A stretch of 64,000 nt of DNA. It comes from Typha latifolia. Taxonomy: Eukaryota; Streptophyta; Magnoliopsida; Poales; Typhaceae. The first letter of the stretch is position 1. Each line of letters starts with the position of its first letter. Below, piece by piece: positions 34,501 through 48,200 of this stretch. The stretch is from positions 6,450,501 through 6,514,500 of the forward strand of contig CM034104.1 of NCBI GenBank assembly GCA_019914945.1. Direction: 5' to 3'. The notes under the pieces are model-generated. The model was not told the origin of the DNA. It ran no database searches and worked only from the letters and a program-made list of their open reading frames with translations. The translations under genes were made by a program, and so were the position numbers.

Positions 34501-37500
34501 ATTTTAATTTATGAAAAAAACTTCTTATTTCCATCATCAACTGAAAATATCAGTGACCCTTATCCATTTCAATTGTTCTATTTAATTTGTTTAGTATATT
34601 GTCTTACAACTTAAAATACTAAATGAATAAAATAGGAAAATTTAACAGATAATGTTCATTTGTTTTCTTTAAATGATGATGGAAAACCAATGGGTAATAC
34701 AGTGAGTCGTGATTTCTTTTAAGGAGAAATTAATTGGACAAAACATGGCATTCCAGTAAAACACACAACTCTGTATATGACAATTTACAAAGAGACACTT
34801 GACTTTTATTCCAATAAAGCAGTTGGTCTATCTGTGCAACTGGCATGGTTTCCATGACATGGTCCAAGCGGCAGTTTAGTAAATCGGAACCACATCAAAT
34901 CCATAAAGCATTTAGGCAGACTCCACTCCTTGTTATCATTTAAAAGAGAACTGCTTGACTCTAAAGGAGGCTGTTTTGCCTGAGTTGGAAGATATGTTCT
35001 TCCAGATCAAGATAATTAGGATACTATGGCAAGTTATATTGGTTTTTCTGAACCTAAATCTGTATTGTTTTAAGTACCATACAAATTATTATAATTGGAC
35101 CTAGAGTTGGCCAAGGATTCATAGAATAGATACCAGCTGTACCAGGACCTTTTGGGTTTGCAAGCCTACTATTTCAAAGTGAAACTGTTGGCGAACTGTC
35201 ACAGATCTCTGGTTCAATTTTGTCGAGCATCCATTTTTTTTACATGATTTTGTTTCTCCATCCGCATGGTCATCTAATTGCATTACGTTTCTATTGCTAA
35301 ATATGATACGATATGTTGTACCAGTAGTTTCTCATCTTTTAATAGTATAAATCTAGCAATTCTGCCATTGTTCTGCACAGGTTTTTATTGCTTTGCTAAG
35401 AACTTGCCAGCCAGAAAATAAGTTGCTAGTCAAGCAAGCTCTTGATATACTCATGCCTGCTCTACCTCGAAGATTACCTCCGGGAGATAGTCGTGTACCC
35501 ATATGGATTAGATATACAAAGAAAATTCTTGTGGAAGAAGGTCATTCAATCCCAAATATGATTCATATTTTCCAGCTTATTGTGCGTCATTCAGACCTCT
35601 TTTATAGTTGCAGAGCGCAATTTGTTCCTCAGATGGTTAACTCTCTTAGTCGGCTAGGATTGCCCTACAATACCACTCCAGAAAATAGGCGCTTAGCCAT
35701 TGAACTTGCTGGATTAGTAGTTGCCTGGGAAAGGCAAAGACAAAATGAAATGAAAGTTGTACACGAATCAGAGGGGCACAATCAGACTGATGTATTTAAT
35801 CCTACTTCGGTCACTGGTGATTCAAAGCGTCCATCAGATGTTTCTGGATTTCCAGATGATTTGAGTAAGCGTGTAAAGGTGGAGCCTGGCTTGCAGTCTC
35901 TTTGTGTTATGTCACCTGGTGGGGCATCTATTCCCAATATTGAAACACCTGGATGTGCTGGCCAACCTGATGAGGAGTATAAACCTAATGCTGCTATGGA
36001 AGAGATGATTATAACGTTTCTCATTAGGGTGAGTATTAGTTTCCAGTTTCATTTCCCTCTTTCTTGATGGAACAAAGAGTTTTTATGTAAGCATTTCCAA
36101 AGACATTATTCTCTTGTCTTGATTTGTTATTAGTTTATCACTCTCTCGCTTACTATAATTGACTAATCTTGTTGGAGCATGACGGCAAACCCACTTGGTG
36201 ACAATCTTCTCAATGTTTTGGTTGTGCCTTGTGTGAATTCAGGTAGCATAGTTTTGGACACATGAACTGGTGAAAGATTAAAGAGTACTATTTTGAACTA
36301 GAACTAAATTGCTTCATTTGGTCAAGATACTTATGCATTATTACCATTTTGATTTTTTGTTAGGCAAATTACTATTGTTCTGTGAGCATTTCACTGTTAG
36401 TTTTTCCATCATACCATGAAGTTGGCATGTACTCTTTTCAGTTTGTGTAATGGTGACTAAAACAAGAATTATTCCTACAAAGGAGAATATTGCTTTCATG
36501 TGATATATTGTTATACAAGGACTGCTGTGCCGGTTGGCGTGGACTATTCCAGTGGGTTGGCAATAGCACTCCCTTCTGCCGAGACGTGCCGCTTTGTGCA
36601 GACATGGGTTGCTGCCTGTATCATCTGATACCAGTAGGGTATTGAGTGGCACATCTAGAGTGTCGCCTGCTACCTATTTAACTTACAAAAAAATACTCCT
36701 TTTTGAGTTTTTTTTTTTGGTAGGCTTATTTTCCCAAACCAAAAAAAAGAAAATGAGGAGAAAAAGAGATCTAGGAGAGGACATTGATCCAAAGATGAGA
36801 ACTTCAAATCTGTCAAAACTCAAAAGATATTTATTCTTATTGTCTTCCTGTTTTTTTGGTTTATAAATCAAATATGAGACAAATCATACTAGATATAGCA
36901 AAATGAAACTAGATCAATCATTTGCAAGAGCCATTCTTCATATATCTAGCATTTTGTTCTAGAAAGAAAGATCTAAGAGAGGAGGCCATTTCAAAGGATG
37001 GGAACTTCAAATCCCATCAAAAGACATTTTTTCTTATTATCTCTTCCTATTTTCTTTGGTTAAAATTTAATCTGAGATTAATCATCCTAGATGTAGCAAA
37101 ATTTATAAGATATTCTATATAGGTCTAACATTTTTTCTAGATCTATGTAAATACTCTTGAGGCAGCTCGTGTTCAGTTCATTTGGTTCATTTAGCTTAGT
37201 GAGCCAAGTCAACCTCGTGTAGAGCTTAGCTCAAGTGGCTCATGTAAAGATCAATTCAACTAGCTCTTTTGTAGCTTAGCTAGTTAGCTCTTGTAGCTTG
37301 TTTAGAGCTTCGATTCATCTACCTCAGATGATCAGATGAGCTAGATTGAACTTCTTTTTACGTCCCATTGATTAGTATGAGTTTAACCAAGTTTGATTGT
37401 CTAGTTGTGCAAATCTATAAAGAGAAAATTAAGATCATAATTTTGAGAAAATACATATCAAGTAATGGTAGAAAGTTTCTTATATACTTTTTTTTAATTT

Positions 37501-40181
37501 AGATAATATATAGATAAATAATATTATATTTGATGCTTTGAGTTATATCGAGCCGAATACAAGCGAACTATGCCTTTCTTGTGTTCAGCTCTATATTTCG
37601 AGCTCAAATCTTAACTCCTACTCAGCTCATTTATTGAATAAACAATCCTATCTTGAACAGGATTTCGATCCGAACAACCATTCATTAACAAGAAACTAGA
37701 TTTACACACCTAATTTGAAATAAAACTGTTATTAGACATATGCTGGTATTTTTTGTATATTTGGTGTCAAAGCATCTTACACTGGATATTTCGATTTCCT
37801 CCTGATGTTATGATATATTTCCTTCCTGTTTGAAAGCAGGTGGCACTGGTTATTGAACCTAAAGATAAGGAATCTAACTCGATGTACACGCAAGCTTTAG
37901 ACCTTCTTACACAAGCTTTGGAAGTCTGGCCAAATGCCAATGTCAAGTTTAATTATCTGGAGAAATTGCTTGGAAATCTAGCGCCTTCTCAATCGAAGGA
38001 CCCAGCAACAGCTCTTGCACAGGGCCTTGATGTCATGAACAAAGTTTTGGAAAAGCAGCCCCGCCTTTTCATACGGAACAATATCAACCATATATCTCAA
38101 GTAGGTTATTGTTATATATCTGGAGGTATGTGGTAATAGTTGACCAATTATTTCATTTATTCTTCTCACTTGTTGTTTTCAGATACTAGAGCCGTGCTTC
38201 AACAATAAAATGTTGGATGCTGGAAAGTCTCTTTGTTCCTTATTGAAAATGGTATTCAGTGCTTTTCCTCTTGAAGCGACTACAACACCACAGGATGTAA
38301 AGATGCTGTATCAAAGAGTAGCTGATCTCATTCAAAAAAATCTTGCTGCTGTGACAACTCCTCAGATATCACTTGAAGTTAGCAATGCCAACTCTATCAT
38401 AAGCTTTGCACTTTTCATTCTGAAAGCTCTGACCGAAGTGCAGAAGAACTATATTGATCCATTTATCGGTTTACTACTCCGTGTCCTTCAACGCCTTGCA
38501 CGAGATATGGGATCTTCTGCTGGTTCGCATATTAGACAAGTATGGTTTCGTTGGCCTTAGGGAGTTTTATAATTTTTTACTGGTCCTAGTAACTTATACA
38601 GACTCGCCCATGATGGCCTTTAAAGACCGCCGCATATGGTAACTGTGTTTGCCTCTATTTCAGGAGCTTGACCTTGTAGGAAACAATGTCAGGATATCTT
38701 GCTAGATCTTAAGCAGATATTCAATGTTTTCCAGCCTAACATCATTTTTTTTAATAATCATAAACTGCGTGTACCATTCTGTGATAGCAACTATAGTTAA
38801 TATATCAACTTATTTTAATTCAATGACGTTGGTTACTTTTCTTGATCATGTCTTTGGCATCTCAATTTTGTGAGTTCGAAGTTTGCCTGGTCACTGTTAT
38901 TGTATCTTTTCATTCTATTCTTCTTTTTGTTGACTTTTTTGCTAGCATTCCTATCACTTAGAATGTGGTTGTATTGTTTTAAATGAGTTTATAACTTTAT
39001 CTCGTATCCAAATTGCAAGCTACTTCCAGATATCTTGCAGTGCACCGCAGCACTGGAAATGTGTTGCACGTCACACAAGATCTGCCAAGATGGCAAGCTG
39101 TGCGCATGCCGTGTGTTGCCATGCTATGTGCCATGCTGTCTTTGACCTAAGCATCTCAATTCTTTCTTATATAAAAAGTTTTTTGTTACTTATAACTTCA
39201 ATTATATTTTCAGGGACAGAGAGTAGATGTGGATTCCTCAGTCAGTTCACGTGCAACAACAGACTCTGCTTCAGTGATCTCTAACATGAAAAGTGTCTTA
39301 AAGCTTATTAATGAAAGGGTCATGCTTTCAGCTGATTGTAAGAGATCAATAGGTCAAATTCTGCATGCGCTTCTTTCAGAGAAAGGTACAGATACTGGTG
39401 TGCTTTTGTGCATACTTGATACAGTACGTGTTTGGCTTGAGGATGACTACAAGGTTTCAACATCTGGCAATTCAAGTGCTACTCTTATTCAAAAGGAAAT
39501 AGTATCCTATCTCCAGAAGCTGTCACTAGTTGACAGAAGGAACTTCTCTCCAGCTGCACTATTAGAGTGGGATGAGAAGTATCTGCAGTTACTATATGGG
39601 CTTTGTGCAGATGCAAAGTAAGTGATGCCATTGTGATTTCTGGTAATAATTTCAAGAATGTTATTATTTACCTCTGTATAATTGTTCTTGCACTTGCAGA
39701 CATCCACTGCCCATTCGCCAAGAAGTATTTCAGAAGGTAGAAAGGCAGTTCATGCTTGGACTAAGAGCAAAGAATCCAGAAATTAGACAACGATTCTTCA
39801 TGCTTTATCACGAGTCTTTAGGAAAAACATTATTTGCAAGGCTACAGTTTATTATTCAAATTCAGGATTGGGAGGCTGCAAGTGATGTCTTCTGGCTGAA
39901 ACAAGGCCTTGATCTTATTTTGGCTATTTTAGTTGAAAATGAACCAATAACTCTTGCTCCAAACTCAGCACGAGTACCACCACTTATGGTACAAGGAGTC
40001 ATTCCGGACCGCCCAGCAATACAACAGCAAGTTACTGACGCAGCAGATTCTTCAGATGGCATTTCACTCACTTTTGATTCTCTTACAGCCAAGCATGCTC
40101 TTTTCTTAACTGAGATGAGCAAACTTCAGGTGAGTTAGCTATGTTATGAATTTTCGTCACCGGTATTAGTTTTATATAGTT

Positions 40182-40279
<98 letters not shown>

Positions 40280-42209
40280 ATGCATGCTAATTCAAATTAT
40301 AAATCTATATTATCTCATATTGATAAAACAATATAAATGGAGAATTGACGTTTGGCAAATATAATATCATTAGAACTCATCAAAACTAATAAATATGTTA
40401 TATTGTTTTTTAATGGGTACTTTGGCTTGTGACCATATTGCATTACTAGTATGGATGCTCAAAATGCTCATGGGATCAAAGCCTGTCGTTGTCCAACTTG
40501 ATAAAATTGGGCACAAGCTTGACTTGGGCCCTACTCGACTCGGAAATCTATTGGACTAACTCGAGTTAAGCCTTGTTCAAGCCTGGCCCAGCACAAGCCC
40601 GTAGCATCCAACCCATTCATTAGAATACATAGGTAATGATCCATCTGTTGAGGCTTAGCTCGTCCGACCGCAATTAGCCTGCACATATCTATTAAATTCT
40701 AATCCCTTAAATGCTTGTTTCGATTCCTTAAAATTCATGTTTTAGTTCTTTGTAGTCCTTTCCAGTTTCCACCTTCCTTTGATGAAAGCACTCAATATAG
40801 AAAGCATGCAACAGTCAGAAATTAAATTTACTATTAGAGTGTTAGGTAAGACGAGAAAGTGGCCCATTTGTTGGCAAGAAGTGAAATTTTAAAAAAATAT
40901 TTTTTATTTCTAAAAAATAATTATGAGGGGCCGGTTATGCAATTTGGCAACTAGTGAAATTTTATATTTTGTTTCTAATAAGATTTTAAACCAATTGTGA
41001 TTTAGCCCATCCATTGGGCCTAACTTGTTCGTTTGCCCGCAATTGGGCTGGCTAACAACGTGGGTATGGATTGGACCGAGTTAAGAGAATTTTAAGTTGG
41101 AACCAGTCCGAAACTAGTCTGGACTTGACTAGGTCAAGCCTTGTCTAGGCCTGAGGTCGGTTTTTTTGGGATCGAGTCGGTTTAACCATGTCTAGACCCG
41201 AGCTCAGTTTTTCTGGGACCAGGCCAATTTCGACTCAGTCCATGAGCACCCCTAACTATTAGTCATTATCGGGTTAGCACTCAAATTTTTTTTATGTAGT
41301 CAATCCGATTAGAGTCATAATAGGAGCCATTGTAGAGCTTTACTAAATGTTTCACTAGCCACTTAAAAGATTAAAGGTCGGCAGAGACAAGAATTCGGGA
41401 CCTTTTTTCCTAATCCTGCCAGAATTACTTTATTACATATAATGATTTTACATTCGAAGAAGAATCTTTTCTTTGGATTTATTTTTTAACTTGACTTTTG
41501 AATATCAATTTCACCAGTATGAATTATACTGATTTATTCTAAATTTCATATAATGTAAATTCTCCATCAACATTCTCAATTCTTATTAATACAATTCATA
41601 TATGAATGATCCATGATATTCAATATCAACACGCTAATATTTTCTGAGATTGATACCTTATCTCTTCTCAATAAATCATGTATAATATCATAACATCTTA
41701 ATCTCATAATCATTCTCTTCGTAAATAATTTCTTATAGTTTATATTCTGTAAATAAAATATAATATTAAAGATCATCTCTTATATTTTATTTTCTGTAAA
41801 TAAAAATATAATCAGTATATTGTTTTACTTACATTTTACTTTCATAAATAAAATATAATAAATATTCTTTTATACTTGTCTTTCTGTAAATACAGTATAA
41901 AATGAAGTTAATCTCTTATATTTTATTTTCCTATAAATAAAGTACAATAAATAAAAATTTTCCAGTGAAGTTCCATCATTTCGTAATATTGCTAGTTTCT
42001 CAGAAATATGGAAGAATCATAATATTTCTATATTTCCTAAAAAGTATAATAAACAAGGATTTCCTATGCATCTAGCATATTTATATCATTGTGTTCACTA
42101 AAACCGATAGAATGTTGCCTATGCAGATGCCAATGTTAATTAGATCGAAAATATAGTTTAGAATTATCTCTAATTTGTTTATTTATTTATCTTAAATTTT
42201 TGGTTATTA

Positions 42210-42243
<34 letters not shown>

Positions 42244-45200
42244 TACTATGCATTTCATGTTTATATGCAGGTGGCTAATCTTGTGATTCCCTTGAGAGAA
42301 CTTGCATATGCGGATGCCAATGTTGCATATCACATGTGGGTCTTAGTTTTCCCTATTGTTTGGGTTACACTGCATAAAGAAGAACAAGTTGCACTGGCTA
42401 AGCCAATGATAGCTCTTCTGTCAAAAGATTACCATAAAAGACAGCAGGGTAGCAGACCTAATGTTGTGCAAGCACTACTTGAAGGGCTTCATTTGAGCCA
42501 CCCTCAACCTCGGATGCCAAGTGAGCTCATAAAATATATAGGGAAAACTTACAATGCTTGGCATATTTCGTTGGCACTTCTAGAGAGTCATGTAATGCTG
42601 TTCATGAATGAGGCAAAATGTTCGGAATCACTAGCTGAGCTTTATCGACTTCTTAATGAAGAAGATATGAGGTGTGGATTATGGAAGAGGAGATCGATCA
42701 CTGCAGAAACACGAGCTGGATTATCACTAGTCCAGCATGGTCACTGGCAGGCTGCTCAGAGCCTCTTTTATCAGGCAATGATCAAGGCAACTCAGGGCAC
42801 GTACAATAACACTGTTCCAAAAGCTGAAATGTGCCTCTGGGAGGAACAGTGGCTTTGCTGTGCTAGTCAGTTAAGCCAGTGGGATGTTTTGGCAGATTTT
42901 GGCAAAAGCGTTGACAATTATGAAATTCTGCCTGATTGCCTCTGGAAGGTACCTGACTGGTCATATATGAAAGACAATGTAATTCCCAAAGTTCAAGCCC
43001 AAGTAGAGGAGACACCTAAGTTACGTTTGGTGCAAGCCTTTTTTGCTCTCCATGACAAAAATGCCAATGGTGTTGGGGAAGCTGAAAACTTAGTTGGCAA
43101 AGGTGTTGAACTTGCTCTTGAACATTGGTGGCAATTGCCTGAAATGTCCGTCCAGTCAAGAATACCTCTTCTACAGCAATTTCAGCAGTTAGTTGAGGTA
43201 CAGGAATCAGCAAGAATCCTCTTGGATATTGCAAATGGGAGCAAGCAACCTTCAGGAAGTTCAGGTGCCAATGCTCATAATGTGTTTGCAGATCTCAAGG
43301 ATATCCTTGAGACATGGAGACTAAGGACTCCTAATGAATGGGACAATATGACTATTTGGTATGATTTACTCCAGTGGAGGAATGAGATGTACAATTCTGT
43401 GATAGATGCATTTAAGGACTTTGGTCAGACAAATCCTCAACTGCACCATCTTGGATACCGAGACAAAGCTTGGAATGTCAATAAGCTCGCCCACATTGCT
43501 CGCAAGCAAGGTCTCCATGATGTCTGTGTTACAATACTTGATAAGATGTATGGCCATTCTACTATGGAAGTTCAGGTGAGTTTTCTTTATTTCCTAAGGA
43601 TCTTTGGTTTATATATTAGCTAAATTACTTCAATTTATACTTATTCCCTTGCAATCTGCTTACAGGAAGCCTTTGTAAAGATAAGGGAACAGGCAAAAGC
43701 TTACCTAGAAATGAAAGGTGAAATAATCAGTGGTCTAAATTTGATTAACAATACCAATCTGGAATACTTTCCTGCAAAACACAAAGCAGAGATATTTCGT
43801 CTTAAAGGTGACTTCTTGCTAAAGATGAATGACGGTGATAATGCAAATATTGCTTATTCCAGTGCAATAAGCCTTTTTAAACATTTGCCAAAAGGGTGGA
43901 TAAGTTGGGGGAACTATTGTGATATGGTATGCACTCTCTTCTTTTGTACTTATTATTCCTCAATGCATGTGATATATTTAGTTTAGGATGAATATGTGTC
44001 TTTTACAGATTTACAAAGAAACACATGAAGAGGTATGGCTAGAATATGCTGTCAGTTGCTTCTTCCAGGGCATCAAGTATGGTGTTTCAAACTCCAGGAG
44101 TCATCTAGCTCGAATTCTCTACCTTCTTAGCTTTGATACACCTAATGAACCTGTTGGAAGGGCATTGGATAAATATCTTGACCAGCTACCTCATTGGGTT
44201 TGGCTTTCTTGGATACCACAGCTACTGCTTTCCCTGCAAAGAAGTGAAGCACCTCACTGCAAGCTTGTTCTGCTAAAGATTGCTCAAGTCTATCCACAGG
44301 TACACACTGCATTTAAGGAGAACATCTAGCACCATTAGCTAATAATATTCTCATGTTTGGCTGAACACTAGAGAATATATTTGCAGGCCTTGTACTATTG
44401 GTTACGTACATATTTAATGGAGCGCCGTGATGTTGCTAATAAATCTGAGCTTGGAAGAAATGCGCTGGCTCAGCAACGAATGCAGCAATCTGTGTCAGCA
44501 AACAATTCAGGTTCCCATAACATGGGTGATGGAAATACAAGAGCTCCTAACAATATTGGCGGTAACTTAAATTCAGAAAGCCAGGTTAATCAAGGTGCTC
44601 AGTCAACTGGTGTTTCTGGTTATCATGATGGAGGAAATCCACAAGGCCAGGAACCTGAAAGGTCTGCTGTTGAAGGGGGTAGTGGCACTGGCCATGACCA
44701 ACCAACACAAAGTTCGAGTGTTCCAGAAGGTGGTCCAATTCCGTTAAGACGCAATGGTGGACTTGGTTGGGTAACTTCTGTTGCTACTGCTTTTGAGGCA
44801 GCAAAGGACATAATGGAAGCTCTTAGAAACAAGCATAATAATTTAGCAAATGAACTTGAGGTAAGAAGTCATATGAGATGCTAATTGATATATGAGTAGT
44901 ATGAAAAGAATGATTTTTCTAGAGTAGTCCAAATTAAGCCTTCTATTCATCCAGAATAATTAGAATATAATCTTCTGCATATTTTACTTCGTACATCAAC
45001 ACTTTAGTACTCCGGTCCTTTTAGGACAGTGAATATACCGGACTGGATGGTGTCAGAAATTCCTTGATGATGTTGGGGACGCTTGTGAACTGACTATAGA
45101 TGAGTAGTACCTTGAAGTGGTTGTTGCCTTCGAGGATTGGACATGCCTCCCTGTGTCATGTGATCTACTCCAAATTGCTGGATCACCATCACTTTGAGGT

Positions 45201-48200
45201 ATAAAAGCTTAATTTGAGTGAAACTCGGGGATCCCACAACCAATCTGGCATGCCCCTTCCCTGCTCCTCCTAGCTCGATAAGAGAGTGGGAAGAGTGACC
45301 CCTCAGGGGCCTCTTTTCTCACATGTTAAATGGGTGTGAGATAAAACTCACTTCATGCCAAGCTGCACACTCAACATTAACCAGTACTTAGGGTTACGAG
45401 TGGTTTAAAAGTCATGTCCAACATGACTAGTTTTTCTGTCTGATGAACAAGATGTCTCAGCCTTTTACTCCGGTAGTGTAGAATACCTTGCCTTTGATTC
45501 TGATGCTGATAGAAAGGCCGCTGACCACCTATGGTATTTCTTTCAAGCCAATAGAATGTTTAATAGATCATTTATGACATTTGATATACTCTTTCACAGT
45601 CAAAACTCAAAATAACTAATTGAAGCCTAGATTAGATAAACTCAGTTATAATTTTACATTTTTAATCCTGTTTCAGCATTTACTCTCTGAAATTGGATCA
45701 AGATTTGTTACACTTCCTGAGGAACGGCTTCTGGCGGTGGTTAATGCTTTACTGCATCGTTGCTACAAGTATCCAACAGCCACCACGGGGGAGGTTCCAC
45801 AGTCCCTCAAGAAGGAGCTATCTGGTGTTTGCAGAGCTTGTTTTTCACCAGATGCAGTGACTAAGCATGTTGATTTTGTAAAGGAATATAAACAGGACTT
45901 TGAGCGTGATCTTGATCCAGAGAGCACAGCAACATTTCCAGCTACTCTCTCTGAACTGACAGAACGACTTAAGCACTGGAAGAATGTTCTTCAGAGCAAT
46001 GTTGAGGACAGATTTCCTGCTGTCTTGAAACTTGAGGAAGAGAGTAAAGTATTACGTGATTTTCATGTTGTTGACGTAGAGGTACCAGGACAGTATTTTA
46101 CTGACCAGGTTGGTTTAAAGTCACAATTAAAGAACAAATTTTTCTGTAGATTAGAACTTTTGCTATTAGTTAGGAATTTTTTGTTTCCATAACTTTTATC
46201 ACTTTTGAGTTTGTGTTTTCTTCCCAGGAAGTTGCACCTGACCATACAGTAAAGTTGGACAGAGTTGGATCAGATATTCCAATTGTAAGGAGGCATGGTA
46301 GTAGCTTCCGGCGCCTGACACTTATAGGTTCTGATGGTTCTCAGCGTCATTTTATTGTTCAAACATCATTAACTCCAAATGCTAGGAGTGATGAACGTAT
46401 GCTCCAGCTCTTCCGTGTACTTAATAAAATGTTTGATAAGCACAAGGAATCAAGGCGCCGCCATCTAACAATCCATACTCCAATAATAATTCCTGTTTGG
46501 TCACAGGTGAAACCTCCTCTTTCTTTACCCTCTCTACTTCTATTTTATGTTTAGATATTCTCTTTTTAGACATGAAGAAGGTGTATTCCGTTACTTATAG
46601 TCTTTCGTTTCTCCATTCTAATTGTTACTTTTATTATTTAGGTGCGGATGGTAGAGGATGATTTGATGTATAGTACATTTCTTGAGGTCTATGAAATCAA
46701 TTGTGCACGGCATAATCGAGAAGCTGATACTCCTATTACCAGTTTCAAGGAACAACTTAATCAGGCCATCTCAGGGCAGGTCTCAGCTGAAGCAGTAGTG
46801 GAGCTACGTCTGCAGGCATATAATGAAATAACGAAAAATGTTGTTAATGACAACATCTTCTCTCAGTACATGTACAAGACTCTTCCTAGTGGAAATCAAC
46901 TTTGGACTTTCAAGAAACAATTTGCTATCCAACTGGCACTTTCCTGTTTTATGTCGTACATGATGCAGATTGGGGGAAGGTCCCCAAACAAGATTTTATT
47001 TGCTAAGAACACGGGGAAGATATTCCAGACTGATTTTCATCCAGGTATTTGTTGAGTTGGTGTTTTGAGCCATAGAAAATGATTATGTAATCTCTATAAT
47101 ATTAATTTCTTTTTCTTCTTGTATGTAGCGTATGATCAAAATGGAATGATTGAGTTCAATGAACCAGTTCCCTTCAGGCTGACGCGCAATATGCAAGCTT
47201 TCTTCTCCCATTTTGGAGTTGAAGGTCTTATTGTGTCTGCCATGTGTGCTGCGGCTCAGTCTGTGGTTTTACCGAAAGTGAGTCTTCTTACTTGTTTGTA
47301 ATAATCTTCTGGATAGTAATGAAGCAGTAGGAAAGTGGAGGTAGATTATGATGATAGAGGTAAGGGTGAAAATGGATTGGGTAGTGATAAAATCATTGCC
47401 GTATTCTTATTCCTTTTTGGATACAGATATTGATTCCGGTAGTGAACTTAAGTACAACCATTGATAAGGATTATATATTTGGTATAATCTGTATTTGTTT
47501 TCCTGAATCTATTAGGACTTGTGATTTTACTAAAATTAATAGTCAAGGATTGTTGTGCCGACCTTGGCTCAGCATAATATGTTGGTGGCACATGCCATGT
47601 AGAGTCAGTGTGCCGATAGCATATTGGATATTCTTGATATGCCAAGAAAGAAAATATTTAAACAATTTTAGGGCCTTAAAATAGCTTTTAGGGGCAAATT
47701 AAAGTCCTTTAACATATAAATTAGTGTAACACATCAATTAGTTTCTAATCTCATAATTTTCCTTATTTTTTCTTGGACTTTATAAGGTGAAGCAAATAAC
47801 TTGGGCAAAACTAAATTTCCTTTTTATTCATAAAATGTGAAGTATAATTATAGCTCAAAGTTCCAAAAGGCAAAGGGGTATTAAGGAGATGAAAGATACC
47901 TAGAACTAGGTATGTTTAAAGTAATAGATACTCAATTTCTAATGGCATGGCTTAACATGGGTTTTACTCAGCACTGCAAAGTAATAGAATATGCCAAACA
48001 GAAGAATTGCTTCAAGTAACATATATGTCAGTTAGGACTGCTGAGTGTTACCTATATTCATCTTTTGGGTCCTTTTATGCCATCAAAGCACTTAATCCAA
48101 CCTTCTGTCTTAGTCTTTCTCACTTTCTATTCCTCAATCTATTTCTGCTCAATAGGTGTGACTTGCCAAAAGCAAATATGAACCACCATCTCCTTTTTTG

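Larger units (their letters stand above)
40130..42270. other. TRA1 intron 26 (2.1 kb)
   Basis: Simple repeats lie near both splice sites (40182-40278 and 42213-42240) and a degenerate tandem array at 41720-41955. The middle (about 40440-41265) is a decayed dispersed repeat with many CAAGCC/GGCTTG words, ending in gagcacccctaac near 41264. No coding content. Confidence 0.5.

Noticed and set aside
40442..41264. Complete hAT element in intron 26 with TAGTATGG and CACCCCTA ends
   Set aside because: Ends are only loosely inverted and the 8-bp flanks (tgcattac and actattag) do not match.
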